From JACDAN01 sp963802375 (lineage in GTDB: Bacteria; Actinomycetota; Thermoleophilia; Gaiellales; Gaiellaceae): a DNA stretch of 64,000 nucleotides. Shown here one piece after another: positions 52,893-63,797 of the stretch. The position numbers were made by a program, and so were the translations under genes. The notes beneath the pieces are model-generated. The model had not been told where the DNA came from. It worked only from the letters and a program-made list of their open reading frames with translations, and did no database searches. Positions within the stretch are counted from its first letter, which is position 1, and every line of letters begins with the position of its first letter. Location: the NCBI GenBank assembly GCA_963802375.1, contig CAWDIJ010000010.1:558001-622000 (forward strand), read 5' to 3'.

Positions 52893-53786
52893 TCAGACGC
52901 GGAGGAACCGGCGCAGCGTGAGCCCGGAGCCGGCCGCTCCGAGCAAGAGGCCGAGGCCGAGGAGAATCATCGCGTTCAGCCAGAAGCCGAGCGCCTGAAC
53001 GTCCGGATCGCTCGTCAGCCGCGGGAGCAGCGACGGCAGGGCGGCCTCCTTGCTCACGAAGAGCAGGATCACCGCGAGCAGCGACCCGACGAGGCCGCAG
53101 ATCAGCCCCTCGAGCATGAACGGGCCACGCACGAACCAGTTCGTCGCGCCGACGAGCTTCATCACCTCGATCTCACGGCGACGCGCGAAGATCGAGAGGC
53201 GGATCGTGTTCGCGATCAGGATCGCCGCGGCGGAGAGGAGCACGAGCACCGCGATGCCGAAGATCGCGTTGATGATGTTCGCGACACGCAGGATCCGCTT
53301 TGCCTTCTCCTTCCCGTACGTCACGTTGTGGACGCCGTCCGGGTATGGGCTCGCCTTCGTCCCCTGGCCGACGGAGGCCGCGATCTCCTCCACGTGTTCC
53401 GCTTTCGTGGGGTACACCGTCCAGGCGGGCCCTAGCGGGTTGTATGGGAGATCGTTGCTGAAGATGTCCGGGCGCGTGCGGCGCATCTCGCGCAGGCCTT
53501 CTTCTGCCGAGATGAACTCGATCCGCTCCTTGTCGACGCGCGGGTCCTGCTCGAGCACCACGCGGACGGCGTTCACCTGCTGCGGCGTGGCGTCGCGATC
53601 GTGGAAGACCTTGACCACCAGGCCCGCCTTGACGTCGTCGCTCCACGAGCGCGCGTAGGTCGCGAACGCGATCACGAGCCCGAGCAGGAACATCCCGATC
53701 AGCACCGTCATGGTCGCCGCGACCGTCGTCGAGAGGTTCGCACCGATCGAACGAACCGCCTCGCTGAGCATCATCTTGAGCCTCAC
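52893..53786 (-). CDS. ftsX: FtsX, divisome permease-like subunit
   Basis: FtsX (297 residues) is the membrane half of the FtsEX complex, which links septation to peptidoglycan hydrolases. It has one N-terminal helix (VAATMTVLIGMFLLGLVIAF), a large external domain (about 50-170), and three helices at the C-terminus (AIFGIAVLVLLSAAAILIAN; GLICGLVGSLLAVILLFV; MILLGLGLLLGAAGSG). The ATG overlaps the ftsE stop by four bases (ATGA). Confidence 0.96.
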   Translation of the reverse strand: MRLKMMLSEAVRSIGANLSTTVAATMTVLIGMFLLGLVIAFATYARSWSDDVKAGLVVKVFHDRDATPQQVNAVRVVLEQDPRVDKERIEFISAEEGLREMRRTRPDIFSNDLPYNPLGPAWTVYPTKAEHVEEIAASVGQGTKASPYPDGVHNVTYGKEKAKRILRVANIINAIFGIAVLVLLSAAAILIANTIRLSIFARRREIEVMKLVGATNWFVRGPFMLEGLICGLVGSLLAVILLFVSKEAALPSLLPRLTSDPDVQALGFWLNAMILLGLGLLLGAAGSGLTLRRFLRV

Positions 53787-54568
53787 TCGGACGCGTAGCC
53801 TCCGCGGCGCTCGTCACGCGCGATGCGTCCGTCCTCGAGCGCGATCACGCGGCGACGCATCTTGTCGACCATCTCGCGGTCGTGCGTCGCCATCAGGATC
53901 GTCGTGCCCGAGCGGTTGATCCGGTAGAGGAGCTGCATGATCCCGACGGAAGTGTCCGGATCGAGGTTGCCGGTCGGCTCATCGCAAACCAGCAGCGGCG
54001 GGTGGTTGACGAACGCGCGCGCGATGGAGACGCGCTGCTGCTCGCCGCCTGAGAGCTCGTCGGGATAGGAGTTCCCCTTGTGCGTTAGGCCGACCAGGCC
54101 GAGCACCTCCGGCACCTTCCGCCGGATCGCGCTGCGGCTCTCGCCCTGCACCTTCAGCGCGTAGGCGACGTTCTCGGAGGTCGTCCGATCGGAGAGGAGC
54201 TTGAAGTCCTGGAAGACACAGCCGATGTTGCGGCGGAGCTGCGGCACCTTCCTGTGCGGGAGGCGCCCGAGGTCGCGGCCGCCGATGACGATCCGTCCGG
54301 TCGTCGGCTCGAGCTCCTTGAGCAGGAGGCGGATCATCGTCGACTTTCCGGAGCCCGACGGGCCGACGAGGAAGACGAACTCGCCCTTCTCGATCACGAA
54401 GGACGCCGACTCGAGGGCGACGACGTGCGGGTCGTACGTCTTCGAGACGCTCTCGAAGACGATCATCGCCCCCGCGCCCGGCGCGGCGGCAGTTGTCTCT
54501 TGCTCGCCTGGCTCCGCCAGGGCGGTTGGCGTGTCTGTCACGAAGGTTTCTTCCTCTACGGCTGTCAT
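53783..54568 (-). CDS. ftsE: FtsE, divisome ABC ATPase
   Basis: FtsE (261 residues from ATG 54568; ATG 54466 would give the usual ~228 residues). Walker A LVGPSGSGKST, signature LSGGEQQRVSIARAF, Walker B LLVCDEPTGNLDP and the H-loop TILMATHDREM are all present. The N-terminal extension, rich in Thr, Ala and Glu, is unlike ordinary FtsE. Overlaps ftsX by four bases; prfB is 68 bases upstream. Confidence 0.96.
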   Translation of the reverse strand: MTAVEEETFVTDTPTALAEPGEQETTAAAPGAGAMIVFESVSKTYDPHVVALESASFVIEKGEFVFLVGPSGSGKSTMIRLLLKELEPTTGRIVIGGRDLGRLPHRKVPQLRRNIGCVFQDFKLLSDRTTSENVAYALKVQGESRSAIRRKVPEVLGLVGLTHKGNSYPDELSGGEQQRVSIARAFVNHPPLLVCDEPTGNLDPDTSVGIMQLLYRINRSGTTILMATHDREMVDKMRRRVIALEDGRIARDERRGGYASE

Positions 54569-54636
54569 CGCAGTGCGCGCGCTCACGGCGCCGTCGCTTG
54601 GCCTGGAACGACGCATCAGCTTAGCGAAAGGCCCTG

Positions 54637-55742
54637 CTAGACGACCTTTCCGGCCGCCTTTTCCAGGAGGTATGCCTGGATGAACGGGTCGAGGTCGCCG
54701 TCGAGGACGCCGTCGGTGTTGCCCGTCTCGTGCTCGGTCCGGTGATCCTTGACCATCTGGTACGGGTGGAGGACGTAGCTGCGGATCTGGCTGCCGAACC
54801 CGGTGTTCTGCGCCTGTCCGCGCTCACGGGCGAGCTCGGCCTCTCGCTCCTCCTCGGCGACCTCGGCGAGGCGGGAGCGCAGGAGCCGTAGAGCCGTCTG
54901 CTTGTTCGAGGACTGGGAGCGCTCGTTCTGACACTGGACGACGATCCCCGTCGGGATGTGGGTGATCCGGACCGCCGAGTCGGTCTTGTTCACGTGCTGG
55001 CCGCCGGCTCCGCTCGCGCGGTACGTGTCGATGCGAAGGTCCCCTTCGTCGATCTCGACGGCGGCCTCGTCGGCGACAAGCGGCGCGACGATCACCTGCG
55101 CGAAGGACGTCTGGCGCCGGTGGGCGGAGTCGAACGGCGAGAGGCGGACGAGGCGGTGGACGCCGCGCTCGGCCTTCAGCGTGCCGTATGCGTTCTCGCC
55201 CGACGACCGTGATCGCGGCGGACTTGAGCCCGGCTTCCTCGCCGGGGCTCGCCTCGATCGTCTCGGCCTTGAAGCCCCGGCGCTCGGCCCAGCGCAGGTA
55301 CATGCGGACGAGCATCTCGGTCCAGTCCTGGGCGTCGGTGCCGCCCTCGCCGGCGTGGATCGTGACGAGCGCATCACCGGCGTCGTACTCGCCGGAGAAG
55401 AGCGCGTCCTCCCGTAGCTGGTCGAGCTCCTCCTCCATCGGCCGCAGGTGCTCGTCCAGCTCGCCGGCGAGGTCGCCGTCGAGCGCGAGTAGCTCCTGGG
55501 CGTCCTCGAACTCGCCGACGAGCCGCTCGTAGCGCTCGAGGCGTCTTGTCAGGCGAGCATGCTCGGCGGAGATGTCCGCCGCACGGCGCTGGTCGTCCCA
55601 GAAGCCGGGCGCGCCCATCCTCTGTTCGAGCTCTGCCGTGCGCGTCCGGAGTTGAGCGGGGTCAAAGGTACTCACGGACCCAGGCGAGCTGGGTCCCGAT
55701 CCCCTGAAGGCGCTCCTCGACGGTCTGGGTCGTCTCTGCCAT
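54637..55742 (-). CDS. prfB: Peptide chain release factor RF2, programmed +1 frameshift, plus an extra frame break
   Basis: From ATG 55742 the first 26 codons end at an in-frame TGA (55662-55664) in CTT-TGA-C, the classical RF2 autoregulatory +1 slip; reading then continues DPAQLRTRTAELEQ. The body has the HAGEGGTDAQDW segment, the GGQ motif (SGAGGQHVNKTDSAVRITH) and the recognition region RLVRLSPFDS. A second, unprogrammed break lies at GGG (complement of 55199-55201); dropping one G restores ITVVGENAYGTLKAERG. With both corrections the gene is 368 codons, normal for RF2. Because prfB is essential, the second break is almost certainly a sequence error. Confidence 0.94.
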
Positions 55743-55957
55743 CGCGGCGTGATGGTAGCGCCAGCCGGGGACTAGGCTCGCCGGCGCGGTTTCGGGACCA
55801 GCACCGAGCGACGGCCGGCGCAGCTCAGCCGGCTGCTGACCTCGGGGCCGACGGCCGTGCAGACCTCCCAGTTCAGCGGCTCAGACTTGGAAACCGCCGG
55901 CTCGGGGAGAAATCGGCACACCTTTGGCTCACAAGCCCAGGCTGTCCCCGCCAGGTC

Positions 55958-55974
55958 CGAGGGACAGTCCCTCG
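55958..55974. repeat. Odd palindrome CGAGGGAC-A-GTCCCTCG in the secA-prfB gap
   Basis: An 8-bp dyad around one base. The 360-bp gap 55743-56102 contains this, the hairpin repeat at 56017-56078, and otherwise no gene I can support; the open frame across it has no recognisable product. Confidence 0.4.
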
Positions 55975-56016
55975 CCCCGAGCGCGCTCACAATCACCCAC
56001 GCCAGACGCGGCAACC

Positions 56017-56078
56017 GCGCCGCGCAGCGCGAAGCGCTGCTGGGGCTTCAGGAAGGTCGCGAGACTTTCAGTGAAGCG
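56017..56078. repeat. Hairpin repeat with GNRA-type loop, copy 2 (secA-prfB spacer)
   Basis: Shares CGCGCCGCGC, the GAAGGTCG segment and GAGACTTTCAG with copy 1 at 52823-52892. Stem 1 is GCAGCGC-GAA-GCGCTGC; the second hairpin ends in GTC-GCGA-GAC, another GNRA loop. It follows the secA stop on the minus strand and may help end transcription or stabilise the 3' end. Confidence 0.65.
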
Positions 56079-56102
56079 AGCGCGGCGCGAGCCGCGCGAG
56101 GC

Positions 56103-58793
<2,691 letters not shown>

Positions 58794-58845
58794 AGACCTA
58801 GGGTATCGGAGGCAGGTCGCCCGACCCTGAGCGGGGATCAGGCGC

Positions 58846-59421
58846 TCACAAAGGGTTTACCTCGACCGCCCAGAGGTTGCCGTCGAGGCGCTCGGCGATG
58901 AGGACGAAATCGGGATGGACAGCGGCACCGATCTTCTCGAGAGCCGGGACGCTCTCCCAGCCCGGTCGCTCGTCGACGGTCAGCGTGCGCTCGCCGTCTT
59001 GCACGGCGAGGCTGACCGTGTCGCCGGAGATCTCCTCGGCAAGCTCCACGACCTGGATCGCGTTGGCCGCGACCGCCCAGAGGTCGCCCTCGCTGCGCAC
59101 CGCCCTGGCGCGGTAGGGCGGCGCGATCGACTGCTCGACGACGCCGACCAGCGGAGAGAGAGCGTCTTCGGGCAACTCGTCGTCCACCAGGAGGGTGGAG
59201 TCCGGGAGCGCCGTGAACTCGAACGTGTTGCCGGGCAGATCGGGCGCCTCAGCGGTGCCGACCGCATCCCACTGGCGCGGCTTGCCGCCGTGCAGGACGT
59301 CCAGCGTGCCCGCGAAGGACGGCGGGTAGACGGGCGCGTGCTTCGACCGCCACTCGAGCAAGCCGGTGCCTTCGGCGAGCTGCTCGTGCAGCGGCTTCTC
59401 CCGCCGGCGCAGAAACGGCAC
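58846..59421 (-). CDS. Uncharacterised protein between hpf and secA
   Basis: A 191-residue soluble protein: start MPFLRRREKPLHEQLAEGTG, then a beta-rich body (NTFEFTALPDSTLLVDDELP; APPYRARAVRSEGDLWAVAA; FVLIAERLDGNLWAVEVNPL). No membrane segment, signal or known motif. Ten bases after the hpf stop, so translated with hpf, probably in an hpf-(this gene)-secA transcript. Function unknown. Confidence 0.75.
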   Translation of the reverse strand: MPFLRRREKPLHEQLAEGTGLLEWRSKHAPVYPPSFAGTLDVLHGGKPRQWDAVGTAEAPDLPGNTFEFTALPDSTLLVDDELPEDALSPLVGVVEQSIAPPYRARAVRSEGDLWAVAANAIQVVELAEEISGDTVSLAVQDGERTLTVDERPGWESVPALEKIGAAVHPDFVLIAERLDGNLWAVEVNPL

Positions 59422-59431
59422 TTCCTTGCCC

Positions 59432-59971
59432 TCAGATCTGCGGCTCGATCAAGCCGTAGGCGCCGTCGCGCCGCCGGTAGACGACGTTCATGTCGCCGGT
59501 GTCGCCGTTCTGGAAGACGAAGAAGTCGTGGCCGACGAGCTCGAGCTGCAGCACGGCCTCCTCCGGCCCCATCGGCTTGACCGCGAACTGCTTGGACTTC
59601 ACGATCCTCGGTTCCTCGTCCATCGGGATCGCATCCTCCGGGATCCCGGCCTCGGGCAGCTGGCGATCGCGCCTCGACCGCCGCTTTTCCCGGTAGCGCT
59701 TCACCTGCCGTTCCAGCTTGTCCACCAGCTGATCGATCGAGGCCTTGTGATCCGCGGACGCTTCCCGCGCCCTGAGGATCGGCCCCTTCGTCCAGATCGT
59801 CGCCTCCGCAACGTGGTTCTGCGCGATCGAGGGGTTCCGCTCGACTGCGAGCTCGAGCTCCACGCGCGTCGGGTCCGCCAGCTGGCGCCCGAGCTTCGAG
59901 AGCTTCTCCTCCGCGTACTCACGAATCGAGTCGGTGACCTCGACGTTCTTGCCCTTCACCTGGAGTCGCAC
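59432..59971 (-). CDS. hpf: Long-form hibernation promoting factor (HPF)
   Basis: A 179-residue long HPF. The N-terminal S30Ae/YfiA domain (VKGKNVEVTDSIREYAEEKL) binds the decoding centre; a linker follows, and the C-terminal ~60 residues (MDEEPRIVKSKQFAVKPMGP; LVGHDFFVFQNGDTGDMNVV) mediate 100S dimerisation. GTG 59971 is preceded by GGGAGG at proper spacing. The comF frame overlaps its start by 53 bases, more than usual. Confidence 0.95.
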   Translation of the reverse strand: MRLQVKGKNVEVTDSIREYAEEKLSKLGRQLADPTRVELELAVERNPSIAQNHVAEATIWTKGPILRAREASADHKASIDQLVDKLERQVKRYREKRRSRRDRQLPEAGIPEDAIPMDEEPRIVKSKQFAVKPMGPEEAVLQLELVGHDFFVFQNGDTGDMNVVYRRRDGAYGLIEPQI

Positions 59972-60677
59972 GAAGCCCTCCCGAGATCGCCGTTGCCGGT
60001 CGAGCCGTCGATTGTATTGACCGGACGGCACGCGCGAAGGTGACCACGTCGACCCGGGCCGCTCCCGCCTTGCGGAGTGCCGACGCCGCGGCCGTCGCGG
60101 TGGCTCCCGTCGTGTACACGTCGTCGACGAGCACGAGCCTCTTTAGGCCTCGTTCCCGGGCCACGAACGCGCCCGCAACGTTTCGTCGCCGCTCGGGCAG
60201 CGCGAGCCCACGCTGGGGCCGCGGAGCGCGCGTCCGGCCAAGTGTGGCGATCACAGGCAGCGCCCAGCGTCGCCCGAGCTCGCGGGCGAGACGCTCCGCC
60301 GGATGGTGGCCGCGGCGAACGCTGCGGTCACCGTCGGGCGGGATGAACGCGATTGCGTCGGCGATCGGGCACGCGAGGGAGTCGGCGACGACGTCCGCCG
60401 CCAGCTCGGCCAGCCGCCGGAGCCCGCGCTCCTTCCACGCGGCAACCACCGCGGGCACATGTGATTCATATGCCACCGCAGCCCGGGCGGAAGCGAACGC
60501 GAGCCGGCGGCCTGAGCATTCGCGGCACCGCAGGACCGGCCAGACCGTCGGCGCGCCGCAACGAGCGCAGTGCGCGCCGAGCAGGAGCGGGAGCGCGGCA
60601 CGGCAGTCCGCGCACAGATCCTCACCCAGACGGGCACAGGAAACGCAACGGCGAGGCAGGAGAAGGTCGAGAAGCAC
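59919..60677 (-). CDS. comF: ComF-family phosphoribosyltransferase-like protein
   Basis: A 252-residue ComFC-type protein. The N-terminus has zinc-finger cysteines (PRRCVSCARLGEDLCADC; HCARCGAP; RCRECSG). The C-terminal half is a PRTase fold with the PRPP-binding LVLVDDVYTTGATATAAASA. ComF proteins act in competence, possibly at a late DNA-uptake step. About 35 extra residues after the PRTase end (RSIQSTARPATAISGG...) run over the hpf start; that tail could be non-native or reflect a shifted stop. Confidence 0.85.
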   Translation of the reverse strand: MLLDLLLPRRCVSCARLGEDLCADCRAALPLLLGAHCARCGAPTVWPVLRCRECSGRRLAFASARAAVAYESHVPAVVAAWKERGLRRLAELAADVVADSLACPIADAIAFIPPDGDRSVRRGHHPAERLARELGRRWALPVIATLGRTRAPRPQRGLALPERRRNVAGAFVARERGLKRLVLVDDVYTTGATATAAASALRKAGAARVDVVTFARAVRSIQSTARPATAISGGLRATPGEGQERRGHRLDS

Positions 60678-60737
60678 ATCACCTCGACGCTAGCCCGGAA
60701 ATCCGCGCGCGTGGCGCACGGATCCGTGCCAAGAGTG

Positions 60738-60906
60738 CTAGGAGGGTTCGGTGGAATGGCGCTCGTCTCCGGGTTGCGATGGTCGTTCCGAGGCAAGGAC
60801 GCAGGGAGCGTCCGTATCAGGAGATACGGACGCGACTGAGGACGACGTCCTCGGGGCGAGCAGCGCAGCCCGGTGGCACAGCTGCTATTTCGTCGAACCC
60901 TCCTAG
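60738..60906. repeat. Inverted-repeat element, long form, with structured core (copy 2)
   Basis: CTAGGAGGGTTCG (60738-60750) pairs with CGAACCCTCCTAG (60894-60906). Inside are GGAATGGCGCTC and GGTGGCACAGC flanks like those at 3363-3425, with about 100 extra bases between. These hold the core 60793-60844, whose stem GCGTCCGTAT / ATACGGACGC is perfect (loop CAGGAG) and whose flanks match 507-559 exactly; CCGAGG / CCTCGG extends the stem. The outer CTAG gives the TAG stop (60903-60905) of the next leftward gene. Confidence 0.75.
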
Positions 60907-61685
60907 TTCTCGGGCGAGTACTCGGCGCGCGCCGGAAGGCCCGCCCGCTCGCGCATCAGGTTGTCCGCGTCGAGGAGCTGCTGCGGGTCCCCGATATCCA
61001 TCCAGTCGCCGGTGAACCGATACGCGTACACCGGCTCCCGCGTGTGGAGCCAGACGAGGAAGCTGCCCGGCGCGTCCGGCGAGTTGCCGGCGGCGAGATA
61101 TCCCGGGATCGAGGCCGCGTATCGCGCCGGGTAGAGGTACGAAGCCGTCGCGGCGAGATCGCTGCGCGGCTCGGACGGCTTCTCCTCGAGCGACACGATG
61201 CGGTCGTCCTCGTCCAGCTCGACGACGCCGTACTGCTTGATCAGCTCCGGGTCTGAAACGCGGTGGACGGCCGTGGCGGCGCCTTCGCCCTTGCCGCGCC
61301 AGAACGAGACGAGCTCGTCGAGCCGGTAGCCGATCAGGTTGTCACCGGCCAGGACGAGCAGATCCTGGCCCTCCAGCCCGCCATGGTCGATCGCGAACGC
61401 CATGTCCCCGACAGCCCCGAGCCGGTCGTCGTTCGATTTCGTCCCGTCGTCGTGCACGACCACAGGCACCGCACGCTCACCCGTGCCCGCCCACGCGCGG
61501 AAGTCTGCCGCGAAGCGCGAGTTCGTCACGACGTGCACCTCATCCACCTCGCCGACCTCGGCGATCCGGTCGTATAGGTAGTCGAGCATCGGCCGCCCCG
61601 CCAACGGCAGGAGCGGCTTTGCGACGTGGTCGGTGAGCGGCCGGAGCCGGGTGGCGTACCCGGCCGCCAGCACCAGTGCCTTCAG
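60903..61685 (-). CDS. Sugar-nucleotidyltransferase (RmlA/GalU-like), CTG or GTG start
   Basis: A nucleotidyltransferase that would activate a sugar 1-phosphate. The LAAGYATRLRPLTDHVAKPL signature, LVLAGDNLIGY metal site and FTGDWMDIGDPQQLLDADN are typical of glucose-1-phosphate thymidylyltransferase-like enzymes. The family start MKALVLAAG matches a CTG at 61685 (CTG AAG GCA CTG GTG CTG GCG); the first standard start is GTG 61673, leaving a shortened N-terminus. The CTG lies one base after the ahcY stop. Confidence 0.9.
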   Translation of the reverse strand: MKALVLAAGYATRLRPLTDHVAKPLLPLAGRPMLDYLYDRIAEVGEVDEVHVVTNSRFAADFRAWAGTGERAVPVVVHDDGTKSNDDRLGAVGDMAFAIDHGGLEGQDLLVLAGDNLIGYRLDELVSFWRGKGEGAATAVHRVSDPELIKQYGVVELDEDDRIVSLEEKPSEPRSDLAATASYLYPARYAASIPGYLAAGNSPDAPGSFLVWLHTREPVYAYRFTGDWMDIGDPQQLLDADNLMRERAGLPARAEYSPEN

Positions 61686-61686
61686 A

Positions 61687-62955
61687 CTAGGTCCCCTCGT
61701 TCCAGGACGCGAGGTAGTTCGCCTGCTCCTCGGTCAGCCGGTCGATGGTGATCCCCATCGTGTCGAGCTTGAGCCGGGCGATCTCGCGGTCGATCTCGTC
61801 CGGCACCGGGTAGACCTTGCGCTCGAGCTCGGCCGCATGATCCACCGCGTACTCGGCGGAGAGGGCCTGGTTCGCGAACGACATGTCCATCACGATCGCC
61901 GGATGGCCCTCGGCAGCGGCCAGGTTGATCAGCCGACCGTCGCCCAGGAGGTAGAGCCGACGCCCGTCCTCGAGCGTGAACTCTTCGACGAACGCACGCG
62001 CCTCGCGGGACTCGACCGCCATCTGCCGAAGTGCGGAGATCTCGATCTCGACGTTGAAGTGACCGGTGTTGGCAAGGATCGCACCGTCCTTCATCCGCTC
62101 CATGTGCTGGAGGGCGATGACGGACTTGTCGCCGGTCGCCGTGCAGAAGATGTCCCCGACCTGGGCGGCCTCCGCCATCGGCATCAGCTCGAACCCGTCC
62201 ATCGCGGCCTCGATCGCGCGCAGCGGATCGACCTCGGTGACGATCACGTGCGCGCCCATCCCCTTCGCCCGCATCGCGACGCCCTTGCCGACCCAGCCGT
62301 AGCCCGAGACGACGAAGCGCTTGCCGGCGAGGAGCACGTTCGTCGCGCGGATGATCCCGTCGATCGTCGACTGGCCGGTGCCGTACCGGTTGTCGAAGAG
62401 GTGCTTCGTCTGCGCCTCGTTGACGGCGATGATCGGGAACCCGAGCGCGCCGTCGGCCTCGAGAGCCTTCAGCCGGATGACGCCGGTGGTCGTCTCCTCC
62501 GTCCCGGCGATGATGTCGCCGAGCTGCTCGCGGCGGTGCGCGTGCAGGACGCCGATGACGTCGGCGCCATCGTCCATGGTCAGGTGCGGCTTGTGGTCGA
62601 CGGCCGCCTCGATGTGCTGGTAGTACGTGTCGTTGTCCTCGCCCTTGATTGCGAAGACGGAGACGTCGAACTCGTCCACCAGCGCCGCGGCGACGTCGTC
62701 CTGCGTGGAGAGCGGGTTCGACGCGCAGAGCACGACGTCGGCGCCGCCGGCCTTGAGGGTGCGGGCGAGGTTGGCGGTCTCGGTCGTGACGTGGAGGCAG
62801 GCCGCGACCCGGTAGCCGGAGAGCGGCCGCTCGGCCTCGAAGCGCTCGCGGATCGCGGCCAGCACGGGCATCTGCCGGTCCGCCCAGGCGATCCGTCGTA
62901 CGCCTTCGCTTGCAAGTGACAGGTCCTTGACGTCGTAGCGCTTCGTGGTGGCCAT
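61687..62955 (-). CDS. ahcY: Adenosylhomocysteinase
   Basis: S-adenosylhomocysteine hydrolase (422 residues), which removes the inhibitory product of methyl-transfer reactions. Substrate and NAD regions are clear: LHVTTETANLARTLKAGGAD, SNPLSTQDDVAAAL, FDNRYGTGQSTIDGIIRATN, the GYGWVGKG NAD-binding loop, and FCTATGDKSVI. No SAH riboswitch is evident in the short 62956-62992 gap. The MerR gene is 37 bases upstream on the same strand; the nucleotidyltransferase gene follows immediately. Confidence 0.97.
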   Translation of the reverse strand: MATTKRYDVKDLSLASEGVRRIAWADRQMPVLAAIRERFEAERPLSGYRVAACLHVTTETANLARTLKAGGADVVLCASNPLSTQDDVAAALVDEFDVSVFAIKGEDNDTYYQHIEAAVDHKPHLTMDDGADVIGVLHAHRREQLGDIIAGTEETTTGVIRLKALEADGALGFPIIAVNEAQTKHLFDNRYGTGQSTIDGIIRATNVLLAGKRFVVSGYGWVGKGVAMRAKGMGAHVIVTEVDPLRAIEAAMDGFELMPMAEAAQVGDIFCTATGDKSVIALQHMERMKDGAILANTGHFNVEIEISALRQMAVESREARAFVEEFTLEDGRRLYLLGDGRLINLAAAEGHPAIVMDMSFANQALSAEYAVDHAAELERKVYPVPDEIDREIARLKLDTMGITIDRLTEEQANYLASWNEGT

Positions 62956-62992
62956 CAGCTCTCTCTCTGTCTCGTTGACTGCGGGAGTCTAG

Positions 62993-63325
62993 TTAGGCGG
63001 CAAGGAGCCGCTCGTGCTTTCGCTGTTCCCAGTCGACCCAGTCCGCCGACCCGACCTCGGAGCCTGCGAGCCACGTGTCGACGGCGCCGCGGAGGTCCGG
63101 CTCGCGGCGAAGCCGCGCGGCGAAGGCGATGTCGGTGAGCTCGGCCCCGAACCGGCTTCGCAGCTGTCTGAGCGAGCGCAGCTGATTGAGCTCGCGGAGG
63201 CCGTAGAGCCTGTAGCCAGAGGCGGAGCGCCGTGGGACGACGAGCCGGGCGCGTTCGAGGTAGCGCAGCATGCGCGCCGACCAGCCGGTCGCATTCGCCG
63301 CCGCACCCACGGTAAGCCCGTCCAT
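62993..63325 (-). CDS. MerR-family regulator
   Basis: A 110-residue MerR-type protein: N-terminal winged helix (TVGAAANATGWSARMLRYLE ... ASGYRLYG), then a short helical region (LNQLRSLRQLRSRFGAELTD) but no obvious metal-binding Cys cluster. ATG 63325; its upstream 25 bases carry the dyad at 63335-63356. Position just upstream of ahcY suggests it could control the ahcY-nucleotidyltransferase run, or itself. Confidence 0.85.
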   Translation of the reverse strand: MDGLTVGAAANATGWSARMLRYLERARLVVPRRSASGYRLYGLRELNQLRSLRQLRSRFGAELTDIAFAARLRREPDLRGAVDTWLAGSEVGSADWVDWEQRKHERLLAA

Positions 63326-63334
63326 CGGGAGCAA

Positions 63335-63356
63335 CCTTAACATAAGTGTGTCAAGG
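63335..63356. promoter_or_regulatory. Candidate MerR operator
   Basis: CCTTAAC-N8-GTCAAGG, a near-perfect 7-bp dyad (one mismatch) about 10 bases upstream of the merR start. MerR-family operators are often such dyads in the -35/-10 spacer. Inference only. Confidence 0.35.
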
Positions 63357-63360
63357 ATGC

Positions 63361-63777
63361 CTACGGCGCGGAGGTTCCCTCCCGTCCATACACGTCCTCC
63401 AGGCGGACGACGTCGTCGATCTGCGGCGTCGACACCTCGAGGATCGTCGTGTCTTCGAGCGCCTTCACGCGATGCACCGTGCCAGGTGTGATTCGGAAGG
63501 CAGCGCCGGCCGTGACCACCTCCCTCGTCGGGGCCTTCTCCCCCGCCGCCGCCATCACGATCTCCGCACGGCCCTCCAGGACGTACCACGATTCGTCCTT
63601 CTCCCGGTGGAACTGCATCGACAGGGCCTGCCCCGACCGGACGACGAGCAGCTTGCCGCAATACGCGTCGGTGAGCGCCCAGATCAGCTCGTAGCCCCAC
63701 GGCTTGTCGACGCGCCGGGGCTCGAAGGCCCAGCGGTCCAGCAGCGTCAGATTCGGGGACAATCGGTCCCTCGACAC
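63361..63777 (-). CDS. Cupin, mannose-6-phosphate isomerase-like
   Basis: A 138-residue single-domain cupin of the type II mannose-6-phosphate isomerase C-terminal kind: VDKPWGYELIWALTDAYCGK, the metal-binding MQFHREKDESWYVLEGRAEI (two His and Glu), and ITPGTVHRVKALED (third His). Such proteins assist nucleotide-sugar synthesis, fitting the two nucleotidyltransferase genes in this run. Possibly needed for GDP-mannose or a related precursor; the substrate is inferred. Confidence 0.85.
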   Translation of the reverse strand: MSRDRLSPNLTLLDRWAFEPRRVDKPWGYELIWALTDAYCGKLLVVRSGQALSMQFHREKDESWYVLEGRAEIVMAAAGEKAPTREVVTAGAAFRITPGTVHRVKALEDTTILEVSTPQIDDVVRLEDVYGREGTSAP

Positions 63778-63797
63778 ATGGCAATCATCTCACCGGG

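Noticed and set aside
62956..62992. SAH riboswitch upstream of ahcY
   Set aside because: The gap is only 37 bases, too short for the known SAH aptamers, and has no matching structure.
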